In this document: in pieces, positions 8,540 through 16,181 of the stretch
Numbering within the stretch: position 1 is the first letter of the stretch
Layout: each line of letters opens with the position of its first letter
Assembly (NCBI RefSeq): GCF_003574035.1
Contig: NZ_QWKY01000012.1
Location: forward strand, 1-62,960
Length of the DNA stretch: 62,960 nucleotides
Direction: 5' to 3'
From: Meiothermus hypogaeus
GTDB taxonomy: Bacteria > Deinococcota > Deinococci > Deinococcales > Thermaceae
Translations under genes and position numbers: made by a program
Notes under the pieces: model-generated
What the model was told of the DNA's origin: nothing
Database searches by the model: none
What the model saw: the letters and a program-made list of their open reading frames with translations, nothing else

Positions 8540-9457
8540 TTATGTGAGGGCATCCAGGCGGGTCATCTCTTCATCCGACAGGCGAATCTGTAAGGCCCCC
8601 GCGTTGCCCTCGGCCTGCCGTGCGTTCTTGGCACCCGGAATGGGCAGGGTGCCTTTCTGGATGCACCAGCGCAGGGCCACCTGGGCCGGGGTCGCATTAA
8701 GGTTCTGGGCAATCTCGCCCAGGGTTTGTAGCAGCCCTGGAATTTGGGCCTTGTGGGTCACATAGCGCTGCGCCCGGTAGCGGCCCGGCGGGGGGTTCTC
8801 CAGGCTGTACTTGCCGGTGAGCCAGCCCATAGCCAGGGGGCTGTAGGCCATTAGCACAATGCCCTCGGCCTGCATGGCTTGTAGCAGGCCCGAGCGCTCG
8901 GGTTTGCGCTCAAGCAGATGATACTCGACCTGGTTGGCCGCCAGGGGAACCTTGTGTTTGGCCAGCACCTTTGCCACGCGCTCGAGCTGCGGCAGGCTGT
9001 GGTTGGAAACCCCCACCGCCCGGGTCAAGCCTTGCTCATAGGCTTCGGCGAGTGAAAGCGCCCAGTCCTCGAGCGAAACTGGTTTCCAGGGCCAGTGCAG
9101 TAAATATAAGTCGAGCTGCTTCATCTGCAAGCGCTCGAGGCTCTTTCTGAGCGCCCCCAAAAGCGTTTTGCGGGAAAACCGCCAGGGGTAGGGAAACAAC
9201 TTGCTCACGATGAGGGGCTTGGCGTCGTGCGCATGATAATACTGCCCCAAAAGCCTTTCCGAAAGCCCAAAGCCATAAAACTCTGCCGTATCAAAAAGCC
9301 GCACGCCCCCTTGCAGGGCCGCCTGGTAGGCCGCTTGGGTATCGTCTTGCTGGTAGCCCTTGCCATAGCCCCAGACCAGCCTGTCTCCCCACTGCCAGGT
9401 ACCGATGCCCAGCGGTGGAATGGCCGGAAGCCCTTTCATCTGGATAAAGTCGTTCAC
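8540..9457 (-). CDS. Aldo/keto reductase
   Basis: 305 aa NADPH-dependent (beta/alpha)8-barrel oxidoreductase. The catalytic tetrad is complete: Asp56 and Tyr61 in F-D-T-A-E-F-Y-G, Lys86 in V-S-K-L-F, and His121 in L-L-H-W. The C-terminal cofactor-phosphate site P-I-P-G-A-K-N-A-x-Q is present. It is a cytosolic carbonyl reductase whose physiological substrate cannot be assigned. GTG start at 9457 is preceded at 6 nt by TAGCCT, suggesting a leaderless transcript. It is monocistronic and converges with the S41-like gene. Confidence 0.92.
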   Translation of the reverse strand: MNDFIQMKGLPAIPPLGIGTWQWGDRLVWGYGKGYQQDDTQAAYQAALQGGVRLFDTAEFYGFGLSERLLGQYYHAHDAKPLIVSKLFPYPWRFSRKTLLGALRKSLERLQMKQLDLYLLHWPWKPVSLEDWALSLAEAYEQGLTRAVGVSNHSLPQLERVAKVLAKHKVPLAANQVEYHLLERKPERSGLLQAMQAEGIVLMAYSPLAMGWLTGKYSLENPPPGRYRAQRYVTHKAQIPGLLQTLGEIAQNLNATPAQVALRWCIQKGTLPIPGAKNARQAEGNAGALQIRLSDEEMTRLDALT

Positions 9458-9569
9458 CTCTCAAGGCTACAACGCGCCAGAAACGTCACTTGTTTGGTAC
9501 CACCCAAAGCCAGGAGGTTCAGCTCAACTGCTCAGGCCAGTGCTCGAACCTCGACACTCGACCCCCCCA

Positions 9570-11000
9570 CTACCCCTGCACCACGTCGAAGTAGGCTTCC
9601 TGCAAGCGATCCACAATCACCTCGAGGCCCTTGTCAATAGCTCTGTCCAGGTTTTCGGCAGGAATCAGTGGAATACCCGCCCCGCGGGCCAGCTCCACCA
9701 GATGCTGCTGAATCAGGCGAATCTGGTCGAAGTGCTGGGCATAGGCCCCACTGGTGCGCGAGCCCCTGGTTTCGCGTTCACGCAGGGCAAAACGGTCGCG
9801 GTGTAGAGATTCGTCCTCGAGCACCAGCATGATGGGAATCTGGATGACCTCACTTTGAAACTGGTGCGTCATGTAACCCGGCACCACGTGTACCCCTTCC
9901 ACCACCAGCGAGGTTTTTTCCCGGGCGCTGCGCTCCTGAATGGCCTTGAGGCCTACCGCTACCCTCGAGACCTGGTCGCGGAACCCCTGCATGACCATCG
10001 CCGGGCTGGGCTCGGCGGTGTGGGGTGTGGCCAGCACCCGCCAGGCGTCAAAGCTGCTGGTGTGCAAGGTAGGCAACAGATCCTTGGGGATGGTCGCCCG
10101 CAGTATTTCCCGCACCGCATCGGTAGAAATCATGCGGGTAATGCCCAGCCGGTAGGCCAGCGCCGAGGCCAGTACGCTCTTCCCCACCCCGGCCACCCCC
10201 CCAATCAGCAGGTGCACCGGCTTGACTGCCCGTCGAATACTGCGCAGCAGATGATAGCGACGGGCCACCTCCTCCCCCGCTTCTTCCATAAGCTCTTCCG
10301 AGACCGCCTTGCGCAGGTAGTCGCGGGTCACCACCGCCGAACCCGCATCGCGCAAGCGCCGCTCCACATCGCGGGCCAGGCGGTAGGCCGAGTCGGGCGA
10401 AAGCCCCACCGCCATCACCGACTGGGCCAGCACCCCCTTGGAGAAAGGCACCCGGGGCTCGCCCTCGCCTTCCTCTACAAAAATCTCCCCCGCCAGCGCC
10501 TGCCGCCCCGCATAGCGGGCTCGGGCCGCAGGGCCAAACAGCTCCTCTATTTCGGTGGTGATGCGTTTCTCGAGTTCGTCCGCATCAATCGAACGAACCC
10601 CACTGCGGCGCAAGCGGTTTTCCACCGCCCGGGCCAGCGCCTGCGCCTCGCGCATGGAAAACCCGGCGTCCTCCAGGCTGCGGGCCAGCACCCCTTTGGA
10701 AAAAGGCCGGCGGCGATACCCCTCTCTGACCACAATGTCCTCAAAGGCCTGGGTCTGACCTCTAAGCCGCTCGGCCAGCTCGGGACCAAAGTTTTTCTCC
10801 ACCTCCTGAATCAGGAGTTTCTTGAGCGCCAGGGCCGTAATTTCTGGCTTCTTGCGGGTTTTTAGCTGCTCCTCAATGGTGTGGGCCACCGACAAGGCAG
10901 GCTCCATTTTCAGCCCGGCCATCATCATGGACTCCACCAGCAGACCCTTGGAAAAAGGCCAGCGGAAGCCCCCTGGCGTTTTGATGAACACTTCACGCAC
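9570..11000 (-). CDS. 2-phosphoglycerate kinase-like protein with three ATP-cone domains
   Basis: 476 aa. The C-terminal half is a P-loop kinase (G-G-V-A-G-V-G-K-S at 267-275) matching the 2-phosphoglycerate kinase family, which in methanogens makes 2,3-diphosphoglycerate en route to cyclic 2,3-DPG. The N-terminal half holds three tandem ATP-cone-like units, each with the signature P-F-S-K-G (residues 15, 99 and 185), spaced about 85 residues apart; ATP-cones are nucleotide-sensing regulatory domains. The number of cones is unusual. The role in Thermales is not established; a compatible-solute or phosphoglycerate-signalling role is only inference. GTG at 11000 is preceded by TACGAT at 6 nt. 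Confidence 0.85.
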   Translation of the reverse strand: MREVFIKTPGGFRWPFSKGLLVESMMMAGLKMEPALSVAHTIEEQLKTRKKPEITALALKKLLIQEVEKNFGPELAERLRGQTQAFEDIVVREGYRRRPFSKGVLARSLEDAGFSMREAQALARAVENRLRRSGVRSIDADELEKRITTEIEELFGPAARARYAGRQALAGEIFVEEGEGEPRVPFSKGVLAQSVMAVGLSPDSAYRLARDVERRLRDAGSAVVTRDYLRKAVSEELMEEAGEEVARRYHLLRSIRRAVKPVHLLIGGVAGVGKSVLASALAYRLGITRMISTDAVREILRATIPKDLLPTLHTSSFDAWRVLATPHTAEPSPAMVMQGFRDQVSRVAVGLKAIQERSAREKTSLVVEGVHVVPGYMTHQFQSEVIQIPIMLVLEDESLHRDRFALRERETRGSRTSGAYAQHFDQIRLIQQHLVELARGAGIPLIPAENLDRAIDKGLEVIVDRLQEAYFDVVQG

Positions 11001-11024
11001 GGTTCAATCGTACCCGAAAACCGT

Positions 11025-11053
11025 TTGACACACCCTCTGGCAAATGCTAACCT
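11025..11053 (+). promoter_or_regulatory. Sigma-A promoter of tRNA-Cys/tRNA-Val
   Basis: Consensus -35 TTGACA (11025-11030), 17-nt spacer and -10 TAACCT (11048-11053) lie about 35 bp upstream of tRNA-Cys. This is one of the best sigma-70-type promoters in the window. Confidence 0.8.
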
Positions 11054-11086
11054 AGCGTTTGCTGAACCACTTTAGGGTGGCAAGCA

Positions 11087-11162
<76 letters not shown>

Positions 11163-11206
11163 ATGTTTCTCCAGTGGAGAAACACGGAGCAAAACCCAAC
11201 CCGCGC

Positions 11207-11283
11207 GGGCGCGTAGCTCAGATGGCTAGAGCACTACCTTGACACGGTAGGGGTCGCTGGTTCGAGTCCAGTCGCGCCCACCA
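11207..11283 (+). tRNA. tRNA-Val (GAC)
   Basis: Acceptor GGGCGCG/CGCGCCC, D-arm, anticodon stem CTACC/GGTAG with loop T-T-G-A-C-A-C giving anticodon GAC, T-loop GGTTCGAGTCC, discriminator A and encoded CCA. It is probably co-transcribed with tRNA-Cys. Confidence 0.96.
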
Positions 11284-11291
11284 AAACCCCA

Positions 11292-11312
11292 CCCCCAGGA
11301 AGGGGGTTTTTT
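11292..11312 (+). terminator. Rho-independent terminator after the tRNA pair
   Basis: CCCCC-AGGAA-GGGGG stem followed by TTTTTT. The T tract overlaps the stop codon of the convergent sigma-4-like gene. Confidence 0.85.
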
Positions 11313-11979
11313 ATCCATTGGTAGCGGCAGGCTCTTCCTTGCCCAAAAAACGGAAAGGGTACTCGTCGCTCACATCGGCCCGGCCTTCTTGCACCAGCTC
11401 CTGCATCAGTTTCATCAGCCGGCGGCGGGACATGGGGAAACGTGCCTCGAGCTCCTCGTAGGTGAGCGGGCTTTGGGCCAGAGCCGCCGCCACAGCAGCT
11501 TTTAACTCCACCCACTTTCCGGCCCTGGAGCCGCGCTCCTGGCCTAACAAACGAGAGACCACCTGGTCGCGCAGGACTGTAGCTTCGGTGATGCTCAGGC
11601 CCAGCTCGGGGGCCAGATCGGCCAGCGAGTCGCCGTTGGCATAGGCCAGCACCACCTGGCGCTCGAGTTGAGTCAGGTGCTTGACCACCGACTCCAGCGG
11701 CATTCCCAGGCGTTGCTCGACGGCCAGGCGAAAGCGCCGACCCTGGGCCTGCTCCGGCGAACCCTCGTCCTTGAGCTTTCTCAGCGCCCGATGCTCGACC
11801 TGGCGCACCCCCTCGGGGGTCAGATCGAGACGCCCCCCAATGGCCCGCAGGGTCTCTCCCGATGCCCGCGCCAGCAACACCTCGCGCTCGAGGGGGTAGA
11901 GCTTCTCGAGGTGTTCGGTCAGCTTATTTGGCAAAATGCCTTTACTCAAAAAATACTGTCCTGGCGTTTTTTTGGGCAT
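11311..11979 (-). CDS. Sigma-70 region 4-like HTH protein of unknown role
   Basis: 222 aa from the chosen start. Residues about 28-70 (Y-P-L-E-R-E-V-L ... L-R-A-I-G ... V-R-Q-V-E-x-R-A-L-x-K-L-K) read like sigma factor region 4, the -35-binding helix-turn-helix. A second, weaker sigma-4-like stretch follows (L-T-Q-L-E-R-Q-V-V-L-A-Y ... L-A-D-L-A), then a winged-helix-like C-terminus. Region 2 is absent, so this is not a complete sigma factor; a transcription regulator is more likely. A TATAAT box at 12012-12007 (minus strand) lies downstream of the alternative starts at 12039 and 12021, which favours ATG 11979. It is divergent from the 12129 gene. Confidence 0.6.
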   Translation of the reverse strand: MPKKTPGQYFLSKGILPNKLTEHLEKLYPLEREVLLARASGETLRAIGGRLDLTPEGVRQVEHRALRKLKDEGSPEQAQGRRFRLAVEQRLGMPLESVVKHLTQLERQVVLAYANGDSLADLAPELGLSITEATVLRDQVVSRLLGQERGSRAGKWVELKAAVAAALAQSPLTYEELEARFPMSRRRLMKLMQELVQEGRADVSDEYPFRFLGKEEPAATNG

Positions 11980-12099
11980 ATCTGCTAGGAACGCTCCATT
12001 TTTTAGATTATAATGACTCATCGGGCGCTGCAAGCCCACTTGTACACCTTTCAGGATGGTATTGTAGCCCAGCTAATACCCACGTGCAGGAGATCATCG

Positions 12100-12117
12100 T
12101 TTGAAAGGCATTTCAAA
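12100..12117. promoter_or_regulatory. Inverted repeat just upstream of the 12129 gene
   Basis: TTTGAAA-GGCA-TTTCAAA is a perfect 7-bp inverted repeat ending 11 nt before the ATG and next to the ribosome-binding site AGGGAGA. It could be an operator or an RNA hairpin affecting translation. Confidence 0.4.
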
Positions 12118-12128
12118 GGCAGGGAGAC

Positions 12129-12479
12129 ATGAAAGAACAAGCCATTCTCATCATGACATCTGAAGGGGCCCCTCGACCAGGGTTGCGTTCTGCTGCCCCC
12201 AGCTCGGGCTGGACCAAACTTTTCCAGGCCAGGGACTACTACCTCGACCTTAGCTACAAGCACGATGGCCAGCAGGGCCTGTTGCTGGGGCAACTCTTGT
12301 GCGAGGGTGAAGCCCCCGTTGGTGCAGCCAAGCTGACACTGGTAGGCCCCGAAGGCACCCCCATCCAGACCGAGGAAGTTGTGCCCAACACCGGTTTTCG
12401 CCTGGTAGTAGGCGATGTGGCCGCTCACCGCCTCGAGCTCACCCTCGACCAAACCACCTTCGAAGTAGCTCTCTCCTGA
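12129..12479 (+). CDS. Small beta-rich hypothetical protein
   Basis: 116 aa, not recognised. After about 35 residues rich in Ser/Pro/Gly it becomes strand-rich (G-L-L-L-G-Q-L-L ... V-G-A-A-K-L-T-L-V ... F-R-L-V-V ... H-R-L-E-L-T-L), a pattern like the Ig-like or carboxypeptidase-regulatory-type domains that often trail ECF sigma/anti-sigma operons. That comparison is by eye only. No signal peptide or membrane segment. ATG at 12129 has an AGGGAG Shine-Dalgarno. It is a single-gene unit with its own terminator and is divergent from the sigma-4-like gene, so the two may be functionally linked. Confidence 0.65.
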   Translation: MKEQAILIMTSEGAPRPGLRSAAPSSGWTKLFQARDYYLDLSYKHDGQQGLLLGQLLCEGEAPVGAAKLTLVGPEGTPIQTEEVVPNTGFRLVVGDVAAHRLELTLDQTTFEVALS

Positions 12480-12496
12480 AGCTCATCAACTCCCCC

Positions 12497-12523
12497 AAAG
12501 CCGCTTCAGAGCGGCTTTTTTTT
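12497..12523 (+). terminator. Rho-independent terminator of the 12129 gene
   Basis: Stem AAAGCCGCT / AGCGGCTTT with loop TCAG, followed by an uninterrupted T run. Confidence 0.9.
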
Positions 12524-12709
12524 ATTCACACACCAACCACGGCTGGCCTTCTGGCACGTAACGCTGGCGCCCATTTTTTGGTGAAAAAATCACAGGCGGG
12601 TCCCCCAGGAGCCCCTAGGCTAAAAGCGTCCTACTTCGGTAGGCACTACAAATTGGCCGGATTGTAATCTTGATACATTCTAAATCAAGTACATGTATTC
12701 CTGTATCCC

Positions 12710-12782
12710 TTGACGGAACAGGAGGCCTTGTCGTATTGTCTTCTTCAAGGTTGGAAGTAAACAAATAAAAGCGCTTCCAAGC
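12710..12782 (+). promoter_or_regulatory. Promoter and leader hairpin of the small peptide gene
   Basis: TTGACG (12710-12715), 18-nt spacer and TATTGT (12734-12739) form a plausible promoter. The predicted leader of about 55 nt contains a TTGGAAG...CTTCCAA stem (12753-12782) directly before the strong AGGAGGAGG ribosome-binding site, so it may modulate translation or mRNA stability. Confidence 0.55.
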
Positions 12783-12801
12783 CGTCTAGGAGGAGGAAAG
12801 T

Positions 12802-12891
12802 ATGAAAAAGATCGCCTTCAAAATCATGACCCTGGTTGCCGCCCTCGTTGCTCTGGCTGTGGCTGCGGGTGCCGACACCCAGTGGAAGTAA
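12802..12891 (+). CDS. 29-aa signal-peptide-like small protein (putative exported pentapeptide precursor)
   Basis: A 29-codon ORF missed by long-ORF searches. It starts M-K-K, has a hydrophobic core (about residues 8-22, rich in Ala/Leu/Val) and an A-G-A signal-peptidase-type site at 22-24, leaving D-T-Q-W-K as the C-terminal five residues. Support for a real gene: a strong AGGAGGAGG ribosome-binding site 5-8 nt before ATG, its own promoter with a leader hairpin, and a 10-bp terminator 16 bp after the stop. The layout (Sec signal followed by a short C-terminal peptide) resembles Phr-type signalling peptide precursors of Firmicutes; that function is inference. It could instead be a small membrane protein. 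Confidence 0.7.
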   Translation: MKKIAFKIMTLVAALVALAVAAGADTQWK

Positions 12892-12907
12892 GTCACGTAA
12901 CGCTTGT

Positions 12908-12943
12908 GCGGGTGCGGGTGTTCATACCGCACCCGCTGTTTTT
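12908..12943 (+). terminator. Rho-independent terminator after the small peptide gene
   Basis: Perfect 10-bp stem GCGGGTGCGG / CCGCACCCGC with a 9-nt loop, followed by TGTTTTT. Confidence 0.88.
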
Positions 12944-12966
12944 GCTTCCACCCTTACACTTGAGCC

Positions 12967-14355
12967 GTGAAGGCGAGCCTTGCGGTTCCCCCTCCTCGAG
13001 TTCTGCTCTTCCTCCTGGGCCTACTACTGGCCTTTTGTGGGCTTGTTTATTTCTTGTCCAGTCAAGCCAGCGATACCAATGTAACGAGCGTTCTCGACCT
13101 AATTTTTTGGGGTGGCCTGATCTGGCTGGCAAGACGAGTTGAGGTTCGATTACCCTTCAATGCCTCAATGTCCCATGCTTTTGTGGTGAACATCGCCGCA
13201 GTAACTTTTTTCCCCCTCTGGTTGGCTCCGGTTTTGGTGTTTGTTTTGGGCTTCAACAAAGACTTTGGCCGACCTGAATATCCCTGGTACAAGGATCTAT
13301 TCAATCGGACCCAGTCTGCCTTGGCCACAGGAATGGCCGCCTGGGTCTGGTGGTTGGTACAGCAAGCCAGCCTTAATCCTGATCTTGGTCAGGTGGTTGG
13401 CGTTTTAGCTGCCTCCGTGGTGTATTTCCTAATTAATGTCAGCACCGTTACCTATGTGATCCACCTTTCCAGTGGAGCCAGCATTCGCAAAATCTGGTTT
13501 GAGAACTACAGCTGGCTATGGGTTAGCTATCTGGTGCAGGCGCCGGTGGGGTTGTTGCTGGCCAAGGCCTATCAGACTCCGCTGATTGGGGGGTGGGGTG
13601 GGTTTACGGTGCTGTTCATGATGCTGTTGCTCTACTTCTCCCGCTACTACTGGGACGAAAAGGTGAAGCTGGAAGAGTCCTTCGACGAGACCATCGAGCT
13701 GCTGGTATCCACCATTGATGCCAAAGACCCCTTTACTCGGCTACACTCCGAGCGGGTGGCGGCCATTGCGGCCAGCATTGCGCAGCGGATGGGCTTTGAT
13801 GAGCACGATGTCAAGCGCATAACATACGCAGCGCGTATTCACGATATTGGCAAGGTGGCCATACCCGACTCGATTCTGCTCAAACCCGGCAAACTCAGCG
13901 AGGACGAGTTTACACTCATTAAAAGTCATGCAAGCAAGGGATTAGAGGTGCTCCAACCCATGCGTCAGCGATTGTCCAAAGACGTACAGGGGGTCATTAT
14001 GCACCATCACGAGCGCTGGGACGGAGCGGGCTACCCTGGTAAGCTTAAAGGAGAGGCGATTCCGTTGTGGGCTCGGATTGTATCCCTGGCCGATGCCTAC
14101 GAGGCCATGACCGCGGGCCGGGCCTATAGCCGGGCCAAGACGCCCCAGGAAGCCCTCAATGAGATAATCATGCTTGCGGGTAAGCAGTTTGACCCGCAAA
14201 TCGTGAAGCTCTTCGAGGCGTTGTGGCTCGAGGATCCCATCTGGAAAGACCGGGAGGAATTCTTACGACGCTATACCTCACCAGCGCACTTGTCGGGATT
14301 ATCCTCGCCCTCGCGTTCAGGGCCAGCCTCCGCGACCTTGCACACCTCGAGCTAA
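12967..14355 (+). CDS. HD-GYP domain protein (membrane-bound cyclic-di-GMP phosphodiesterase)
   Basis: 462 aa. The N-terminal about 230 residues are hydrophobic with several predicted membrane segments, forming a sensor-like module. The C-terminal HD-GYP domain is complete: L-H-S-E-R-V, R-I-H-D-I-G-K, the H-H-E-R-W-D-G-x-G-Y-P motif and a following D-A-Y-E-A-M-T. HD-GYP proteins hydrolyse cyclic di-GMP. GTG at 12967 follows TACACT at 6 nt, so a leaderless start is likely. The last about 44 codons overlap the DUF5317 reading frame and look non-conserved (Ser/Pro-rich), suggesting loss of an earlier stop. Confidence 0.9.
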   Translation: MKASLAVPPPRVLLFLLGLLLAFCGLVYFLSSQASDTNVTSVLDLIFWGGLIWLARRVEVRLPFNASMSHAFVVNIAAVTFFPLWLAPVLVFVLGFNKDFGRPEYPWYKDLFNRTQSALATGMAAWVWWLVQQASLNPDLGQVVGVLAASVVYFLINVSTVTYVIHLSSGASIRKIWFENYSWLWVSYLVQAPVGLLLAKAYQTPLIGGWGGFTVLFMMLLLYFSRYYWDEKVKLEESFDETIELLVSTIDAKDPFTRLHSERVAAIAASIAQRMGFDEHDVKRITYAARIHDIGKVAIPDSILLKPGKLSEDEFTLIKSHASKGLEVLQPMRQRLSKDVQGVIMHHHERWDGAGYPGKLKGEAIPLWARIVSLADAYEAMTAGRAYSRAKTPQEALNEIIMLAGKQFDPQIVKLFEALWLEDPIWKDREEFLRRYTSPAHLSGLSSPSRSGPASATLHTSS

Positions 14356-14855
14356 GGGCCGCCTGGGCTTTTATTGGGGCGGCGCTGCTGGAAGGCGGGC
14401 TGGCCTTTGCCACTTCGCGCGGCCTGATTGCACCCGAGATTGCCGGGCCCATTGCCAAAACCTTGGTGGTGGGGCTGGTGGGGTATGGGCTGTGGGCCAA
14501 TACCCACCTGCGCGGGTTGTGGTTTGTGGGGCTGGGCCTCTTTTGCAACGCGCTGGTGATTTTTGCCAACAAGGGGCACATGCCCGTGAGCGCCGAGGCG
14601 CTATACAAGGTGGGCATGGAAGCCTATATTCCCAAGCTCCAGCAGCAATACGACGCCGTTCATACCCTATTGAGCGAGTCTTCCCGGCTGTGGTTCCTGG
14701 CCGATGTGATTCCGGTGCAGGTTCTGGGCTATACCAACGTAATAAGCCTGGGAGATGTGTACTTGATGGTGGGGATTGCCCTCACCATTCTGGATGGCGC
14801 CTTGGAGGCCAAGCGTAAGGCACAAGAGCCCCTCGAAATAGATCTAAGATTCTAA
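14223..14855 (+). CDS. DUF5317-family membrane protein
   Basis: 210 aa integral membrane protein with about five hydrophobic segments and the G-H-M-P-V-S segment near the middle that I associate with DUF5317. Function is unknown. The GTG start at 14223 gives a 133-bp overlap with the HD-GYP gene. The conserved part seems to begin around the I-L-T-T-L-Y-L segment, so a rarer start such as ATT at 14259, right behind GGGAGGA, is possible. It is probably co-transcribed with the HD-GYP gene. Confidence 0.72.
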   Translation: MARGSHLERPGGILTTLYLTSALVGIILALAFRASLRDLAHLELRAAWAFIGAALLEGGLAFATSRGLIAPEIAGPIAKTLVVGLVGYGLWANTHLRGLWFVGLGLFCNALVIFANKGHMPVSAEALYKVGMEAYIPKLQQQYDAVHTLLSESSRLWFLADVIPVQVLGYTNVISLGDVYLMVGIALTILDGALEAKRKAQEPLEIDLRF

Positions 14856-14933
14856 GGGAGTCGTTTCCTGTGGAAACTTGTGGTCTGGCCTGAGAAGTGT
14901 CTTGAAGGTCGTTAGAATGACGGGGGTGATACT

Positions 14934-15941
14934 GTGAGCAAAAGCTACAAGATTTGTCTGATTGAAGGCGATGGCATCGGGCACGAGGTGATCCCTGCCG
15001 CCCGGCTGGTACTGGAGGCCACCGGCCTCAGGCTGGAGTTCGTGGAGGCCCAGGCGGGCTGGGAGACCTTTGAACGAATAGGCATCTCGGTGCCCGAGGA
15101 AACCCTCGAGGCCGTCCAGCATACCGACGCCACCTTGTTTGGCGCCGCCACCAGCCCCACCCAGAAGGTGCCGGGGTTTTTTGGGGCCATCCGGTATATG
15201 CGGCGCAAGCTGGACTTGTTTGCCAACGTGCGCCCGGCCAAGCACCACCCCGTGCCGGGCTCGAGGCCCGGGGTAGACTTAGTGGTGGTGCGCGAGAATA
15301 CCGAAGGGCTGTATGTAGAGCAGGAGCGCAGCTATCTCGACGGCGAGATCGCCATTGCCGACACGGTCATCACCCGCAAAGCCAGCGCGCGCATCGGCGA
15401 GTACGCCGCCCGGCTGGCCATGAGCCGCCCGCGCAAGCAGCTCCATGTGGCCCACAAGGCCAACGTGCTGCCCATGACCCAGGGCCTGTTCATGAACACC
15501 GTGCTGACCGAAGCAGCCCACTTTCCCGAGGTCAAGACCCAGGACATCATCATTGACAACTGCGCCATGCAGCTGGTGCGCAACCCCGAGCGCTTCGACG
15601 TAATCGTGACCACCAACCTGTTTGGCGACATCATCTCCGACCTGACCGCGGGGCTGGTGGGTGGGCTGGGTATTGCGGCCAGCGGCAACATCGGCACCCA
15701 GCACGCGGTTTTCGAGCCGGTGCACGGCAGCGCACCCGACATTGCGGGGCGGGGTATTGCCAACCCGGCGGCCACCATCCTGTCGGCGGTGATGATGCTG
15801 GACCACCTGGGCGAGCACGCTACCGCGCGCCGGGTAGAAGCAGCGGTGGACAGGGTACTGGAAGAAGGCCCCCGCACCCCCGACCTGGGCGGCAACGCGA
15901 CCACCCTACAGTTTGCCGAGGCGGTGGCCAGGGCTTTATGA
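14934..15941 (+). CDS. hicd: Homoisocitrate dehydrogenase
   Basis: 335 aa beta-decarboxylating dehydrogenase very similar by eye to Thermus thermophilus HICDH ([13 protein letters not shown] start; [29 protein letters not shown]). It converts homoisocitrate to 2-oxoadipate with NAD+ in the alpha-aminoadipate lysine pathway used by Thermales; Thermus HICDH also accepts isocitrate. The rest of the lysine cluster is not in the window. GTG at 14934 follows a GGGGGTG-like Shine-Dalgarno, and TAGAAT (14913-14918) is a likely -10 box. 3-Isopropylmalate dehydrogenase is the alternative, but the active-site loop favours HICDH. Confidence 0.9.
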   Translation: MSKSYKICLIEGDGIGHEVIPAARLVLEATGLRLEFVEAQAGWETFERIGISVPEETLEAVQHTDATLFGAATSPTQKVPGFFGAIRYMRRKLDLFANVRPAKHHPVPGSRPGVDLVVVRENTEGLYVEQERSYLDGEIAIADTVITRKASARIGEYAARLAMSRPRKQLHVAHKANVLPMTQGLFMNTVLTEAAHFPEVKTQDIIIDNCAMQLVRNPERFDVIVTTNLFGDIISDLTAGLVGGLGIAASGNIGTQHAVFEPVHGSAPDIAGRGIANPAATILSAVMMLDHLGEHATARRVEAAVDRVLEEGPRTPDLGGNATTLQFAEAVARAL

Positions 15942-16181
15942 GAAGCCCGAAGCCGTCCCATCCCACTTGAATTACTGGCGCCCGGCCGAGCAAAAAAACC
16001 TTTGCTGGCGGGTTTTGGGCACACAGCGCACCGTCGGGCCGGTTTTGGTTAAGAAACGATGTTCAAATGCACCGCCGCAAGGTTGAGAACTGGGCTAAAG
16101 TGGTCAATATGGGCGCTGCTACGCAGATTTACCGTGCTATACTGACACATAGTTTGAGATTTATGTGGGAAAGGGGGCAGC

